From Janthinobacterium violaceinigrum (GTDB lineage: Bacteria > Pseudomonadota > Gammaproteobacteria > Burkholderiales > Burkholderiaceae_D): 64,000 nucleotides of DNA. The position numbers and the translations under genes are program-made. Below are positions 1 through 9,067 of this stretch, one piece after another. The notes under the pieces were generated by a model, which was not told where the DNA came from, ran no database searches, and saw nothing but the letters and a program-made list of their open reading frames with translations. The stretch spans positions 1-64,000 of the forward strand of contig NZ_WFLI01000032.1 of NCBI RefSeq assembly GCF_009208555.1, written 5' to 3'. Positions within the stretch are counted from its first letter, which is position 1. Each line of letters begins with the position of its first letter.

Positions 1-2
1 GC

Positions 3-512
3 CACGCGGCGCTGGTGACGCAGGAAGCCGTCGCCCAGCGCGGCGCCGACTGGCCTGCCGCCTGGCAATGCACGGCGCTGGGCAGCATGCGCATGCTGCT
101 GGCGGCTGGGCGTGCGCATGCGCTGGCGCGCGGCGTGCCGGCAGCGTCCGCTTCCGTGCCTTGCCGCATGCAGGACGTCTTGCCGCATGCGTTTGCCAGT
201 CCCACGCATTCGCTGCTGTGCGGCGAAGAGCGGGGCCGCCATGCCGATGGCTGGCGCGGCGCGGCCGGGCGGACCATCCGCTACTGGAGCGACGATGCGC
301 AGTTGCTGCTCGGCTATGTGCAATCGGGACGGGCACTGGCCTACCTGCCCGACTTCGCCGTGCGCGCGCACGGTCTGCTGCAGCTCGAACTGGCCGGCAG
401 CGTCGATTGCAGAGAGCAGGTGCTGCTCGTGTGGGATGGCGCGCTGGCGGGGCAATGGCTGTGCGAAATGGCGCGGCAGTTGCCGCTTGCTTTGACGATT
501 GCATCGAATTAA
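3..512 (+). CDS. LysR-type transcriptional regulator, C-terminal fragment
   Basis: The reading frame is open from the left window edge to a TAA, giving 169 residues of what looks like the effector-binding domain of a LysR-type regulator. The DNA-binding helix-turn-helix would lie upstream of the window. The visible support is the late motif 'VQSGRALAYLPDF', which matches the pattern of LysR substrate domains, where a Gly-rich turn precedes 'lP.f'. An internal GTG at 15 is not needed as a start, because the frame continues to the edge. The next gene is on the same strand 88 nt downstream, so this is not the usual divergent LysR-target arrangement. The target is unknown. The family call is moderately sure. 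Confidence 0.62.
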   Translation, partial: HAALVTQEAVAQRGADWPAAWQCTALGSMRMLLAAGRAHALARGVPAASASVPCRMQDVLPHAFASPTHSLLCGEERGRHADGWRGAAGRTIRYWSDDAQLLLGYVQSGRALAYLPDFAVRAHGLLQLELAGSVDCREQVLLVWDGALAGQWLCEMARQLPLALTIASN

Positions 513-600
513 GCAACAAACTATTGCGGTTTATTGGGTTTTTCTGCCGGATTAAGCAACGTAAGATGCATGCATCCCAATCATCTTGTGAAGGCACATC

Positions 601-1470
601 ATGTTCTCCAAATCCATTGCCAGCATTCTTGTTTCCACCGTGTTTGCCGCCGGCGCCGCCTCGGCCGCCGCCAGCGCTCCCCTGACCCTGGAAGTCTTCA
701 ACCCGGGTGAAGCGGCCATCTTCCCCGTCGCTTCCGTGCTGGTCGCGGGCAAGCATGACGCCGTGCTGATCGATGCGCAATTTTCGCGCACCGAAGCGCA
801 AAAACTGGTGGAAAAGATCCGCGCCAGCGGCAAGAAGCTGACGACGGTGTACATCAGCCACAGCGATCCCGATTTTTACTTTGGCCTCGACGTGATCAAG
901 GCAGCGTTCCCGCAGGCAAAAATCGTCGCCACGCCGGAAACCGTGGCCGAGATCCGCCGCAAGGCCGACGCCAAGGTCGCGTACTGGGGCCCCATCCTGA
1001 AAGACAATGCGCCGCACGGCATCGTCATTCCGGACGCGTTGAAAGGCAAGCGCATCAGCCTGGAAGGCCAGTCGCTGGACATCGCCGGCCCGACGCCATC
1101 GCGCACCTATGTGTGGATTCCGTCGATCAAGGCCGTCGTCGGTGGCGTGGTGCTGTTTGGTAACTTGCACGTGTGGACGGCCGATACGCAAAGCCTGCAA
1201 TCGCGTCAGGACTGGCTCAAGACGCTGGACGGCATCGCCGCCCTGAAGCCTGTCACCGTCGTGCCCGGCCACTTCAAGGTGGGTTCCAGCATGACGCCTG
1301 ACAGCATCGGCTTTACCCGCGACTACCTGGTGACGTTCGAAGGGGAAACGGCGAAGGCGGCCAATTCCGCCGCCCTGATCGAGGCCATGAAGCAGCACTA
1401 CCCGAACCTGGGCCTCGATGGCGCGCTGGAAACGAGCGCGAAAGTGGCCAAGGGCGAGATGAAGTGGTAA
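601..1470 (+). CDS. exported MBL-fold metallo-hydrolase-like protein with altered metal motif
   Basis: The 289-residue protein starts with a typical Sec signal peptide ending near 'AASAAASA' (about residue 25), so it is probably periplasmic. The rest has the metallo-beta-lactamase layout: a strand-rich N-terminus, 'YISHSDPDFYFG' at 85-94 where the HxHxDH motif should be, a second His region around H190, and 'VVPGHFKVG' around H224. Instead of HxHxDH it reads H87-S-D89-P-D91-F, so two canonical metal His positions are Asp or aromatic. Related proteins with an HSDPDF signature are known to me, but their substrate is not. ATG 601 follows GAAGG at suitable spacing. The fold assignment is good; catalysis is uncertain. 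Confidence 0.8.
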   Translation: MFSKSIASILVSTVFAAGAASAAASAPLTLEVFNPGEAAIFPVASVLVAGKHDAVLIDAQFSRTEAQKLVEKIRASGKKLTTVYISHSDPDFYFGLDVIKAAFPQAKIVATPETVAEIRRKADAKVAYWGPILKDNAPHGIVIPDALKGKRISLEGQSLDIAGPTPSRTYVWIPSIKAVVGGVVLFGNLHVWTADTQSLQSRQDWLKTLDGIAALKPVTVVPGHFKVGSSMTPDSIGFTRDYLVTFEGETAKAANSAALIEAMKQHYPNLGLDGALETSAKVAKGEMKW

Positions 1471-1552
1471 ATCGGTAGTAAACACCGTGGCGCGGCGCCT
1501 GCACGGGCCGCGCCGCCTGGACTGAAACGCATTCAAGCATCAAGGAGCCAGC

Positions 1553-2215
1553 ATGGCGTACCCTACACTGCATTACATTTTCGATCCCCTGTGCGGCTGG
1601 TGCTACGGCGCCGCGCCGCTGGTCGAGGCGGCGCGCGCCGTGCCCGGACTGACGGTGGCCTTCCACGGCGGCGGCATGATGACGGGCAGCAATCGCCGCC
1701 AGATCACGCCCGCCTGGCGCGGCTATGTGCTGCCGCACGACCGGCGCATCGAGCAATTGTCCGGCCAGCCGTTCGGCGACGCCTATGTCAACGGCTTGCT
1801 CAACGACACCACGGCCATGATGGATTCGGAACCGCCAATCACGGCCATCCTGGCTGCGGAAGTGCTGGCCGGAAAGGGCCTGGACATGCTGCAGCGCGTG
1901 CAGCGCGCCCATTACGTGGATGGCTTGCGCATTGCCGACCTGCCCGTGCTGCTGGCGCTGGCGCAGGAACTGGGCATGGACGGCGCCGCATTCGAGGCCG
2001 CGTATGCGCGGCAGGCGGGCGCCGCCACGCAACGGCACATCGATGCCAGCCGCGCCTTGCTGGCGCGCGTGGGCGGCCAGGGCTTTCCCACCTTCGTGCT
2101 CGACGATGGCAACGGCAAGCTGTCCGTGATCGATATCGGGGAATTCCTGGGCCAGCCGGCGAAGCTGCAGGCGCAGCTGGGCGGCGTGTGCGACGCCCAT
2201 GGCTGTGCATTGTAA
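1553..2215 (+). CDS. DsbA-family thioredoxin-fold protein (FrnE-like)
   Basis: This 220-residue protein has a thioredoxin-fold redox motif, C14-G-W-C17, immediately after the first beta strand, and a cis-proline loop 'GFPT' around P179, with a helical insertion between. This is the layout of the DsbA/FrnE/2-hydroxychromene-2-carboxylate isomerase clan. There is no signal peptide, so it should act in the cytoplasm, unlike classical DsbA. Two more Cys lie near the C-terminus ('GVCDAHGCAL'), a possible extra redox or metal site. AGGAG sits just before ATG 1553. It lies upstream of catalase, which fits a role in oxidative or thiol stress, but that link is inferred from position only. Confidence 0.85.
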   Translation: MAYPTLHYIFDPLCGWCYGAAPLVEAARAVPGLTVAFHGGGMMTGSNRRQITPAWRGYVLPHDRRIEQLSGQPFGDAYVNGLLNDTTAMMDSEPPITAILAAEVLAGKGLDMLQRVQRAHYVDGLRIADLPVLLALAQELGMDGAAFEAAYARQAGAATQRHIDASRALLARVGGQGFPTFVLDDGNGKLSVIDIGEFLGQPAKLQAQLGGVCDAHGCAL

Positions 2216-2245
2216 ATATCTATCGATTCGATAAAATCAATTAGC
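2209..2245 (+). promoter_or_regulatory. OxyR/LysR-type operator candidate upstream of katA
   Basis: At 2221-2233 there is a perfect inverted repeat TATCGA-T-TCGATA, which also satisfies the LysR T-N11-A rule. In the OxyR tetrad frame the site reads ATtG-N7-CTAT-N7-ATAa, close to the known ATAG/CTAT half-site spacing, with a poor fourth element. It lies 64-100 nt before the catalase start and overlaps the end of the upstream DsbA-like gene. Known OxyR control of katA makes this plausible, but no binding is shown. Confidence 0.4.
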
Positions 2246-2308
2246 TTTTCCTTTGTTGTTGCACTCGTTACACTGTTTGCATCAGTCAACAACGAAGGAA
2301 AAGCAGCC

Positions 2309-3772
2309 ATGAGCCAACAGCCGCCATTCAGCACCGCGTCGGGCATCCCCGTCGCCGACAACCAGAATTCCATCAGCGCCGGTCCCCGCGGCCCCCTGCT
2401 GCTGCAAGACTTCCACCTGATCGAAAAGCTCCAGCATTTCAACCGCGAGCGCATTCCCGAGCGCGTGGTGCACGCCAAGGGTTCGGGCGCCTACGGCACC
2501 TTTACCGTCACGCACGATATCTCGCGCCATACCAAGGCCAAGCTGTTCAGTGAAGTGGGCAAGCAGACGGCCACGTTTGCCCGCTTTTCCACCGTCGGTG
2601 GCGAGCGCGGCAGTGCCGACACGGAACGCGATCCGCGCGGCTTTGCCGTGCGCTTCTATACGGAAGAGGGCAACTGGGATTTGGTCGGCAACAACACGCC
2701 CATGTTCTTCATCAAGGACCCGATCAAGTTCCCCGACTTTGTCCACACGCAAAAGCGCGATCCGCAAAGCAATTTGAAATCGGCGGAAATGATGTTTGAC
2801 TTCTGGAGCCATGCGCCGGAAAGCCTGCACCAGGTCACTATGCTGTTCTCGGACCGCGGCACGCCGGACGGCTACCGCCACATGGATGGCTTCGGCAGCC
2901 ACACGTATAGCCTGATCAACGCGGACGGCCAGCGCGTGTACGTGAAGTGGCACTTCAAGACGCGCCAGGGCATCAAGAATTTGCCTGCGGCGGAAGCGGG
3001 CCGCCTGGCCGGCGCGGACCCCGACTACGCCCAGCGCGACCTGTTCGGCGCCATCGAACGCGGCGATTTTCCCCAGTGGGAAGTCAAGCTGCAGGTGGCG
3101 ACCGAAGAGCAACTGGCCCAGTGGGAGCAGCGCACGGGCTGGAACCCGTTCGACCTGACGAAAGTGTGGCCGCACGCAGACTTCCCGCTGCTGCCCGTGG
3201 GGATTTTCGAGCTGAACCGCAACCCGGACAATTACCACGCGGAAGTCGAGCAAGCGGCCTTCTCGCCCGCCAACGCCGTGCCCGGCATGGGGTATTCGCC
3301 GGACAAGATGCTGCAAGGCCGGCTGTTCGCCTACCACGATGCCCAGCTGTACCGCGTCGGCACGAACCACCAGCACTTGCCCGTGAACGCGGCCCGCTGC
3401 CCCTTCCATAACCAGCAGCGCGACGGCAGCATGGCCATCCACAATGGCGGCGCGGCACAGAACTATGCGAACGTGGCGGCGGCAGGCACGCAGCCGCAAG
3501 GCCTCGGCCATGGCGAAGGGGCGCTGGCGCTGGCGGGCAGCGCGGCGCGCTTCGATGGCCGCGGCGTGGAAGACGACTACACGCAGGCCGGCAATCTGTT
3601 CCGTCTGATGTCCGCCCAGGCAAAGCAAAACCTGTTCGACAATCTGGCAGGACCGCTGAGCCAGGTGCGGCCGGAAACCTTGCAGCGCCAGTTGGGCCAC
3701 TTCGACCGGGCCGATGCCGCGTATGGCGCCGGCGTGCGGGCCGCCCTGCAGGCGCGTGGCGTGGCACTGTAA
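2309..3772 (+). CDS. katA: monofunctional haem catalase
   Basis: The enzyme splits hydrogen peroxide into water and oxygen. The 487-residue length fits small-subunit (clade 3) catalases. Catalytic His55 lies in 'RVVHAKGSGAYG', Asn128 in 'DLVGNNTPMFF', and the proximal haem ligand Tyr342 in 'RLFAYHDAQLYR'. The distal-side segment 'FARFSTVGGERGSADT' is also intact. There is no signal peptide, so it is cytoplasmic. ATG 2309 follows AAGGA with good spacing. An OxyR-like site lies upstream and a strong hairpin terminator follows, so it is probably a single-gene transcript. It is tentatively named katA by clade. Confidence 0.95.
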   Translation: MSQQPPFSTASGIPVADNQNSISAGPRGPLLLQDFHLIEKLQHFNRERIPERVVHAKGSGAYGTFTVTHDISRHTKAKLFSEVGKQTATFARFSTVGGERGSADTERDPRGFAVRFYTEEGNWDLVGNNTPMFFIKDPIKFPDFVHTQKRDPQSNLKSAEMMFDFWSHAPESLHQVTMLFSDRGTPDGYRHMDGFGSHTYSLINADGQRVYVKWHFKTRQGIKNLPAAEAGRLAGADPDYAQRDLFGAIERGDFPQWEVKLQVATEEQLAQWEQRTGWNPFDLTKVWPHADFPLLPVGIFELNRNPDNYHAEVEQAAFSPANAVPGMGYSPDKMLQGRLFAYHDAQLYRVGTNHQHLPVNAARCPFHNQQRDGSMAIHNGGAAQNYANVAAAGTQPQGLGHGEGALALAGSAARFDGRGVEDDYTQAGNLFRLMSAQAKQNLFDNLAGPLSQVRPETLQRQLGHFDRADAAYGAGVRAALQARGVAL

Positions 3773-3782
3773 TGGAGTGTTG

Positions 3783-3812
3783 CAGGCGGAACAGTCCTGT
3801 TCCGCCTGTTTG
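3783..3812 (+). terminator. terminator after katA
   Basis: A perfect 12-bp stem (CAGGCGGAACAG / CTGTTCCGCCTG) with a 2-nt loop starts 10 nt after the catalase stop and is followed by a short T run. Confidence 0.75.
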
Positions 3813-3838
3813 ATGCAGCACAAATTAGAAGGGGATAC

Positions 3839-3864
3839 CAAATATTGCCGTATGGACATATTTG
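3839..3864. promoter_or_regulatory. inverted repeat, possible operator before the DUF4279-like gene
   Basis: CAAATAT (3839-3845) and ATATTTG (3858-3864) form a perfect 7-bp inverted repeat with a 12-nt spacer in otherwise AT-richer DNA, about 75 nt before the next start codon. The geometry suits a dimeric regulator. No factor is identified. Confidence 0.35.
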
Positions 3865-3940
3865 CCTTCCATGCGTAGACTTGTCGATCTGATGATCGCG
3901 TCGTCTTCCTGGCGGCGTCCTGACTAGAAAGTCTTGCAAT

Positions 3941-4324
3941 ATGAATATGGCGAAGCTGTCGGTGCATGGGGATGACCCCACGCTCAAATCCATCCTCGAA
4001 GTCTTGCCCACCGATCCGGAGCGGCAATGGCGCAAGGGCGAGGCGAAGGGCGCGGGCCGCGTGCATCTCGATTCCGGCTTCGACGTACTGATCGCGCAAG
4101 CCTCCAAATCGCAAGTGTTGCCTTCGCGCATACGCAGCTACCTGGCCGAATGCCGCTCGCGCGGCGTCACGTTCACCATGCCGCGCATCGTGGCCGAACT
4201 GCAGCTGGAACTCAATGGCGACGACACCGTCGATGCGCCGCTCGACCTGAGCCTGGCCGACATGCAGCACCTGACGGAAATGGGCATCAGCCTGAGCCTG
4301 GTGACGCGCAGCGCCGCAGCCTGA
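3941..4324 (+). CDS. DUF4279-like protein
   Basis: This is a small cytoplasmic protein of 127 residues with no signal peptide or membrane segment. The opening 'LSVHGDDPTLKSILEVL' with a following 'RQWRKGE', and the closing 'LSLADMQHLTEMGISLSLV', match the layout of DUF4279 domains as I know them (a GDD start, a 'W.kG' turn, then a final helix and strand). DUF4279 has no agreed function and has been discussed in connection with toxin immunity; no toxin gene is visible here. There is no clear Shine-Dalgarno before ATG 3941, and ATG 3947 is an alternative start. It stands alone between two terminators. Confidence 0.6.
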   Translation: MNMAKLSVHGDDPTLKSILEVLPTDPERQWRKGEAKGAGRVHLDSGFDVLIAQASKSQVLPSRIRSYLAECRSRGVTFTMPRIVAELQLELNGDDTVDAPLDLSLADMQHLTEMGISLSLVTRSAAA

Positions 4325-4340
4325 TTCCCGTGTGACATCG

Positions 4341-4378
4341 AAAAATGGCCGTCCAACAATGCGTTGGGCGGCCATTTT
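4341..4378. terminator. bidirectional terminator
   Basis: The arms AAAATGGCC and GGCCATTTT enclose an inner CCAAC/GTTGG pairing. A runs on one side and T runs on the other serve the DUF4279-like gene (plus) and the ABC/M1 gene (minus), which converge here. Confidence 0.8.
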
Positions 4379-4381
4379 GCG

Positions 4382-7300
4382 TTACGGCTCTTCGAGCTCG
4401 ACGGTGACCATATTGTCGTCCGGCTTGCGGTCGATCAGCTTGTTGTCGGGATCGATGCCCGCCTTGCCGGGCCGGCTGCCGACGATGACGGTATAGCTCG
4501 CTTCGCGCGCTGTCATGCGCAGGCGTTCGCGCAGCAGCGGATGGCCGTTCGCGTCGTCGACGCCGATCTCTATCCAGTCGTGCAGGGGCGCGTCGTGTTC
4601 CTCGCCCTGTTCGCCGGCCGTCAACTTGCTCGCCTGCACCTTGAGGGTGACGGCGTACTTGCCATCGCTGCGCTTGACGGCCGTGGCCGACAGGGCGCGG
4701 TTATCGAACAGCACGATTTTCTCGAACAAATCGTCGATCAGGTAAGCCTGCTCGGGCGGCGTGACCTGGCGCAAGCCGGCAATCAGCGCCGTCACGCTGG
4801 CATACGGCGGGCCTTTCTGGCCATAGGTCTTGAGCAAGTCGCGCAGCACGCCGTTGACCTTGTCTTCGCCGATCATGTCTTGCAGCAAGTACATGGCCAG
4901 GCTGCCCTTGTGGTAGTGGATGTAGGGCTGGTTTTCATTGTCGGCCAGCGGCAATTCCTTCTTGCGCTCTTCGCTGCGCCCCATCAGGTATTGATTCAGG
5001 TCATAGCGCAGGAAGCGGCGCATCTTGGCCGGCCCCACGGTTTTCTTCATCACCATCAGGGCCGAGTATTCGGCCAGGGTTTCGCTGAGCACGGTGGCGC
5101 CTCGCGTGTTGCCACCGACCAATTGATGCGCCCACCACTGGTGTGCCACTTCGTGCGCCGTGATGTAGAACGGATAGTCGAGGTCTTTCGGATTCTTGTC
5201 GTCCACCTTGGCGATGAAGCCCAGGCCTTCCGAATACGGAATGGTGTTGGGGAACGATTGCGCATACGTGGCGTAGCGGGGGAACTCGACGATGCGCAGC
5301 ACCTTGTGCTGGTAGGGGCCGAAGTTTTTCGTGTAGTACTCGAGCGCTTCCTTGCTGCCGCGCACGAAGCGTTCGAGATTGTATTCATGCCCGGGCTGGT
5401 AATACACGTCGATGGACACGTCTTGCCAGCGCTCGTGCTTGACGGCGTAGCGGGCCGACTGGAACGAATAGAAGTTCAGGATCGGCTGTTCCATCGTGTA
5501 ATGGAAGTAGTGGCGGCCCTTGGCGATCCAGTCGTTGTCCAGCATGCCCGGCGCGATGGCCGTCTGGCCGTCGACGGTGCTGACGGTGGCGTCGAAGTTG
5601 ATGCGGTCGGCATCAATGCTGACGTAATTGTCGGCCAGCCCCCGCGCATCGTCGCGCGGCAAGGCCCGCTCGCGCGCGGGCAAGCCGTGTTTCTTGCGGT
5701 CGCGCGGGTCCGTCAACTCCAGCTGCGGCTGGTAACCGATGTGCGGCAGCACGGCATTCGTGAAGAAGGTGCCGTTGGCCACCACGGGCGTGTCCTGGCC
5801 CAGGCCGAAGATGCCGCGGGGGGCATAGGAAATGTCGAAATCGAGGCCCAGGCTGGCGCCCGGCGCCAGCGGCGCGGCCAGGCGGTAGCTGTAAAAGCCC
5901 AGCTTGCCGTCATCGAGGCCCGGATGCACGCGCGCATCGAAGCGCAGCCGCATGGTGGCGGTGGGATCTTGCTGCACAAAAATGTGGCTGATCGGCAGGC
6001 TGGTCTTGTTTTGCAGCACATAGCGGCCCGTGACGGCCAGGGTGCGCTGCGCCGGATAGATGGCCACGTCGAGTTTCACGTCGGTGATTTTCGGCTGCGG
6101 CGTGGCGGCAAACTTGCGGTACTGGCGCTCGGCACTGGCGCGGTCCGCATCGCGGGCGAATTCGGACTTGTAATCGTTGGCCACATGGAAGACGTAGAAC
6201 AGCACGGCGCCCGCGCCCACGAAGACCACGGCACCGCCGGCAAAGCTGGCCAGCACGCCTTGCGTCAGACCGTGGCGCGCCAGGCGCAGGCGGATGCGCC
6301 AGCTGTCCTGCGCGCCGCGGGGCCAGAACAGCAGCGACAGTACGGTCAGCATGACGGCCGCGCCGCTCCAGTACAGCAAGTACCAGCGCTCGCGCAGCAG
6401 GTAGTGGCCGGCGCCGTTCATGGCCGAATACACGAAATCCGGCGTGTTGCCGTACAGCAGCAGCGGGTCGCCCAGGCCCAGCGAGGAAAAGCTGATGCTG
6501 GCGATGTGGTACAGAATCATGGCGAAATACGCCAGGTATTTGTGATTGATCACTACCTGCAGGAAGATGGCCAGCACGGCGATCAGCGCGTAGGACGGCA
6601 GGTGCGACAGGAACAGCGATTCCAGGTACAGGCCAGGGTCGAGGCGGTAATAGCCCTTGAAGACCTGGATCGACATGCCGCACAGCATGATGACCAGGCT
6701 CAGCAGTGCTTGCAGGCCGATCAGCGCAAACAGCTTCGACAGCAGGGGCAGCCAGTTCGGCACGGGCAGGGCGTCGAGCATCAGGTGCGTGCCCGCCTCG
6801 CGTTCGCGCCACACCAGTTCGCCCGCATAGAAGGTGGTAATGATCAGCATGAACAGGGCGAACGAGGCGCTGACCATTTCCAGCACCTTTTCCGTGACCG
6901 GATAGGTATTCGTGCCGTAGATGGAGCCCATGTCGAGCGCGCCGCCATACATGGTCAGCACGCCGGCCAGCACGATGACGACAAAATAGATGTTCTTGAT
7001 GGTTTCGCGCAGGTTCAGCCAGCTCATCTTGAGGAGCAGGGCGGCCAGGCTGCGCTGCGCAAAGTCGGGCGCTTCCTGCGTGGACAGCGAGGCGTTCGAC
7101 AGGCGCAGCGGCACGTCGCCGTCGCTGCGGCGCTTGCTGGCGCCCGCGTCCGTCGTGGCGTGGAACTGGAAGCGCCAGTAGCCGAGCAGCAAGGCCACGA
7201 GGGCGAAGCCGGACCAGATGGCGCGGTTCAGCAGGTACACGCCTTCCAGGCTCACCAGGCGGGTGTTGCGCTCCGCATTCGGCCAGTATTCCGTCAGGCG

Positions 7301-7960
7301 TATCAGCGCCGTCGTGCCGAAGGGGTCGATCAGGGCGGCCAGGGTCTTGTAGTCGAGGTCGCGCGCCAGCGACGGGGCCACCAGGTAGCCGATCAGCATC
7401 ACCACGGAGCTGATGTAGACGGGCAGCATGCGCCGCGTCAGGGCCGCGATGACGAAGAAGATGGTGCCGAAGATGAACAGATTGGGCAGCAGGGTGAACA
7501 CATACGGCATCAGGTAGGCCAGCGCGCGCTGCGGCCCCAGCCGTTCCGGGTCGATGCCGGGCAGCCAGGCGCCCAGCCAGGCGCCCAGCACGATGCTGGA
7601 AAACACCACCGCCAGCACCAGGTAGGCGCCCAGGAAGCGGCCGAAAACATACTGGTATTTCCGGATCGGCGCGCTGAAGAAGAAATGCTGCATGCCGTAT
7701 TCGAAATCCTGCTGCACCGAGCGGCCCATCATGGCGGCCACCACGACGGCGCCGAAGCAGCCCAGCAGGCTGCACGTAAACGCCAGCGAGCGGGGCGCGT
7801 TGATCAGGAACTTGCCGCCGAAACTGATGCTCGCTTCCTTGAAGACGCCGCCGGCGGCGGCCATCCACAGCATGGCCAGCGCCAGGAACATGACGAAGTA
7901 CACCCAGGTGGACAGCAGCTTGAGCCGCTGTCGCGCTTCAAAGCGGGCGATGGCAAACAT
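4382..7960 (-). CDS. ABC-2 permease fused to an M1-type metallopeptidase
   Basis: This 1192-residue membrane protein combines two functions. The first ~590 residues hold two sets of hydrophobic segments typical of ABC-2 permeases (starting '[19 protein letters not shown]'). The C-terminal half carries a gluzincin peptidase domain with HEVAH at about 936-940 and a Glu in 'LSETLAEY'. The spacing is HExxH-x19-E, one residue longer than in aminopeptidase N; both Zn-binding His and the Glu are present. ATG 7960 is chosen over the upstream in-frame start because GAGGGGG precedes it and it avoids a 38-nt overlap with the ATPase gene 10 nt upstream. The pair probably forms one transporter. Its cargo is unknown. 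Confidence 0.88.
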   Translation of the reverse strand: MFAIARFEARQRLKLLSTWVYFVMFLALAMLWMAAAGGVFKEASISFGGKFLINAPRSLAFTCSLLGCFGAVVVAAMMGRSVQQDFEYGMQHFFFSAPIRKYQYVFGRFLGAYLVLAVVFSSIVLGAWLGAWLPGIDPERLGPQRALAYLMPYVFTLLPNLFIFGTIFFVIAALTRRMLPVYISSVVMLIGYLVAPSLARDLDYKTLAALIDPFGTTALIRLTEYWPNAERNTRLVSLEGVYLLNRAIWSGFALVALLLGYWRFQFHATTDAGASKRRSDGDVPLRLSNASLSTQEAPDFAQRSLAALLLKMSWLNLRETIKNIYFVVIVLAGVLTMYGGALDMGSIYGTNTYPVTEKVLEMVSASFALFMLIITTFYAGELVWREREAGTHLMLDALPVPNWLPLLSKLFALIGLQALLSLVIMLCGMSIQVFKGYYRLDPGLYLESLFLSHLPSYALIAVLAIFLQVVINHKYLAYFAMILYHIASISFSSLGLGDPLLLYGNTPDFVYSAMNGAGHYLLRERWYLLYWSGAAVMLTVLSLLFWPRGAQDSWRIRLRLARHGLTQGVLASFAGGAVVFVGAGAVLFYVFHVANDYKSEFARDADRASAERQYRKFAATPQPKITDVKLDVAIYPAQRTLAVTGRYVLQNKTSLPISHIFVQQDPTATMRLRFDARVHPGLDDGKLGFYSYRLAAPLAPGASLGLDFDISYAPRGIFGLGQDTPVVANGTFFTNAVLPHIGYQPQLELTDPRDRKKHGLPARERALPRDDARGLADNYVSIDADRINFDATVSTVDGQTAIAPGMLDNDWIAKGRHYFHYTMEQPILNFYSFQSARYAVKHERWQDVSIDVYYQPGHEYNLERFVRGSKEALEYYTKNFGPYQHKVLRIVEFPRYATYAQSFPNTIPYSEGLGFIAKVDDKNPKDLDYPFYITAHEVAHQWWAHQLVGGNTRGATVLSETLAEYSALMVMKKTVGPAKMRRFLRYDLNQYLMGRSEERKKELPLADNENQPYIHYHKGSLAMYLLQDMIGEDKVNGVLRDLLKTYGQKGPPYASVTALIAGLRQVTPPEQAYLIDDLFEKIVLFDNRALSATAVKRSDGKYAVTLKVQASKLTAGEQGEEHDAPLHDWIEIGVDDANGHPLLRERLRMTAREASYTVIVGSRPGKAGIDPDNKLIDRKPDDNMVTVELEEP

Positions 7961-7970
7961 GGCCGCCCCC

Positions 7971-8864
7971 TCAGTCGCACTGCGGGGCGACGCGGTGGCG
8001 CCCGGCAATGGTGGCGAAATACAGGTCTTCCAGGTCGCCGATGGCTTCCTCGAAGCCGTCGCCCGGGTCCGTGTCGCTGTAGACGTGGATCAGGGTGCGG
8101 CCCGACAGCAAACGCGTGGAAATGACGGCGTGGCGCTGCTGGAAGCTGGCCAGCTCCTTCTTCTCGACAAAGCGCGCCCAGATCTTGCAGCTGACTTCGT
8201 CGATCAGTTCCTGGGTCTTGCCGCACAGCAGTAAATGGCCCTTGTTGATGATGGCCATGTTGGCGCACAGGTCGGCCACGTCGGACACGATGTGGGTCGA
8301 CAGGATCACCGTCTTGTCTTCGCCGATGTCGGACAGCAGGTTGTGGAAGCGCACGCGCTCCTGCGGGTCCAGGCCGGCCGTCGGTTCGTCGACGATGATC
8401 AGTTTCGGGTCGCCCAGCAGGGCTTGCGCGATGCCGAAGCGCTGGCGCATGCCGCCGGAAAAGCTGCCCAGGCGCTGGTGGCGCACGTCGAACAGATTGG
8501 TTTGCTGCAGCAGGCCATCGACGACTTCGCGCCGGCGCGCCCGCTGCGACAGGCCTTTCAAGGTGGCAAAGTGGTCGAGCAGCTCGTAGGCCGTCACTTT
8601 CGGGTACAGGCCGAAGTCTTGCGGCAGGTAGCCCAGCATGCGGCGGATCTCGTCCTTGTCGTCGAGCACGTCGTAGTCGCCGAAGAAGATGGAGCCGGAA
8701 TCGCACTCCTGCAAGGTGGCCAGGGTGCGCATCAGGGTCGACTTGCCGGCGCCATTCGGGCCCAGCAAGCCAAACATCCCCGGCGGTATCGTCAGCGACA
8801 CGTTATCCAGCGCCACCACGCCATTCGCGTAGGTCTTCGACAATTTGCGAATCTGCAATTCCAT
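7971..8864 (-). CDS. ABC transporter ATP-binding protein
   Basis: This 297-residue cytoplasmic ATPase powers the adjacent permease-peptidase. Visible motifs are Walker A 'GPNGAGKST', the signature 'FSGGMRQR', Walker B '[12 protein letters not shown]' and the switch His in 'ILSTHIVSD'. About 70 residues follow the nucleotide-binding domain, longer than a minimal subunit. AGGAG precedes ATG 8864. The stop is 10 nt before the permease start, so the two are very likely co-translated. The 203 nt between this gene and the upstream natB-like stop hold no further ORF and probably carry its promoter. Confidence 0.93.
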   Translation of the reverse strand: MELQIRKLSKTYANGVVALDNVSLTIPPGMFGLLGPNGAGKSTLMRTLATLQECDSGSIFFGDYDVLDDKDEIRRMLGYLPQDFGLYPKVTAYELLDHFATLKGLSQRARRREVVDGLLQQTNLFDVRHQRLGSFSGGMRQRFGIAQALLGDPKLIIVDEPTAGLDPQERVRFHNLLSDIGEDKTVILSTHIVSDVADLCANMAIINKGHLLLCGKTQELIDEVSCKIWARFVEKKELASFQQRHAVISTRLLSGRTLIHVYSDTDPGDGFEEAIGDLEDLYFATIAGRHRVAPQCD

Positions 8865-9067
8865 ACAACTCCTAACTCATGCGTTGCAGCCCGATGGTGC
8901 AGGGCTTCTCTATGCTGGCATTGTATTGAATTTAAGACGTACTGGGCAGTTGCATGCGATACACGGCATTTTCGTGTGCCCAGAGTGCAATTGGACGGGG
9001 TGGGCGGCGCGCCCGTCTGGGCCGTGCATGGGGGCCTGTTTCGCCCCGCCGGCGCGCCGCGTGACCA

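Noticed and set aside
4364-8125. A 1253-codon open frame on the plus strand
   Set aside because: It is antisense to the ABC-2/M1 gene, has no domain-like sequence, is rich in His/Gln/Arg/Val as expected for the complement of high-GC coding DNA, and lacks a credible start.
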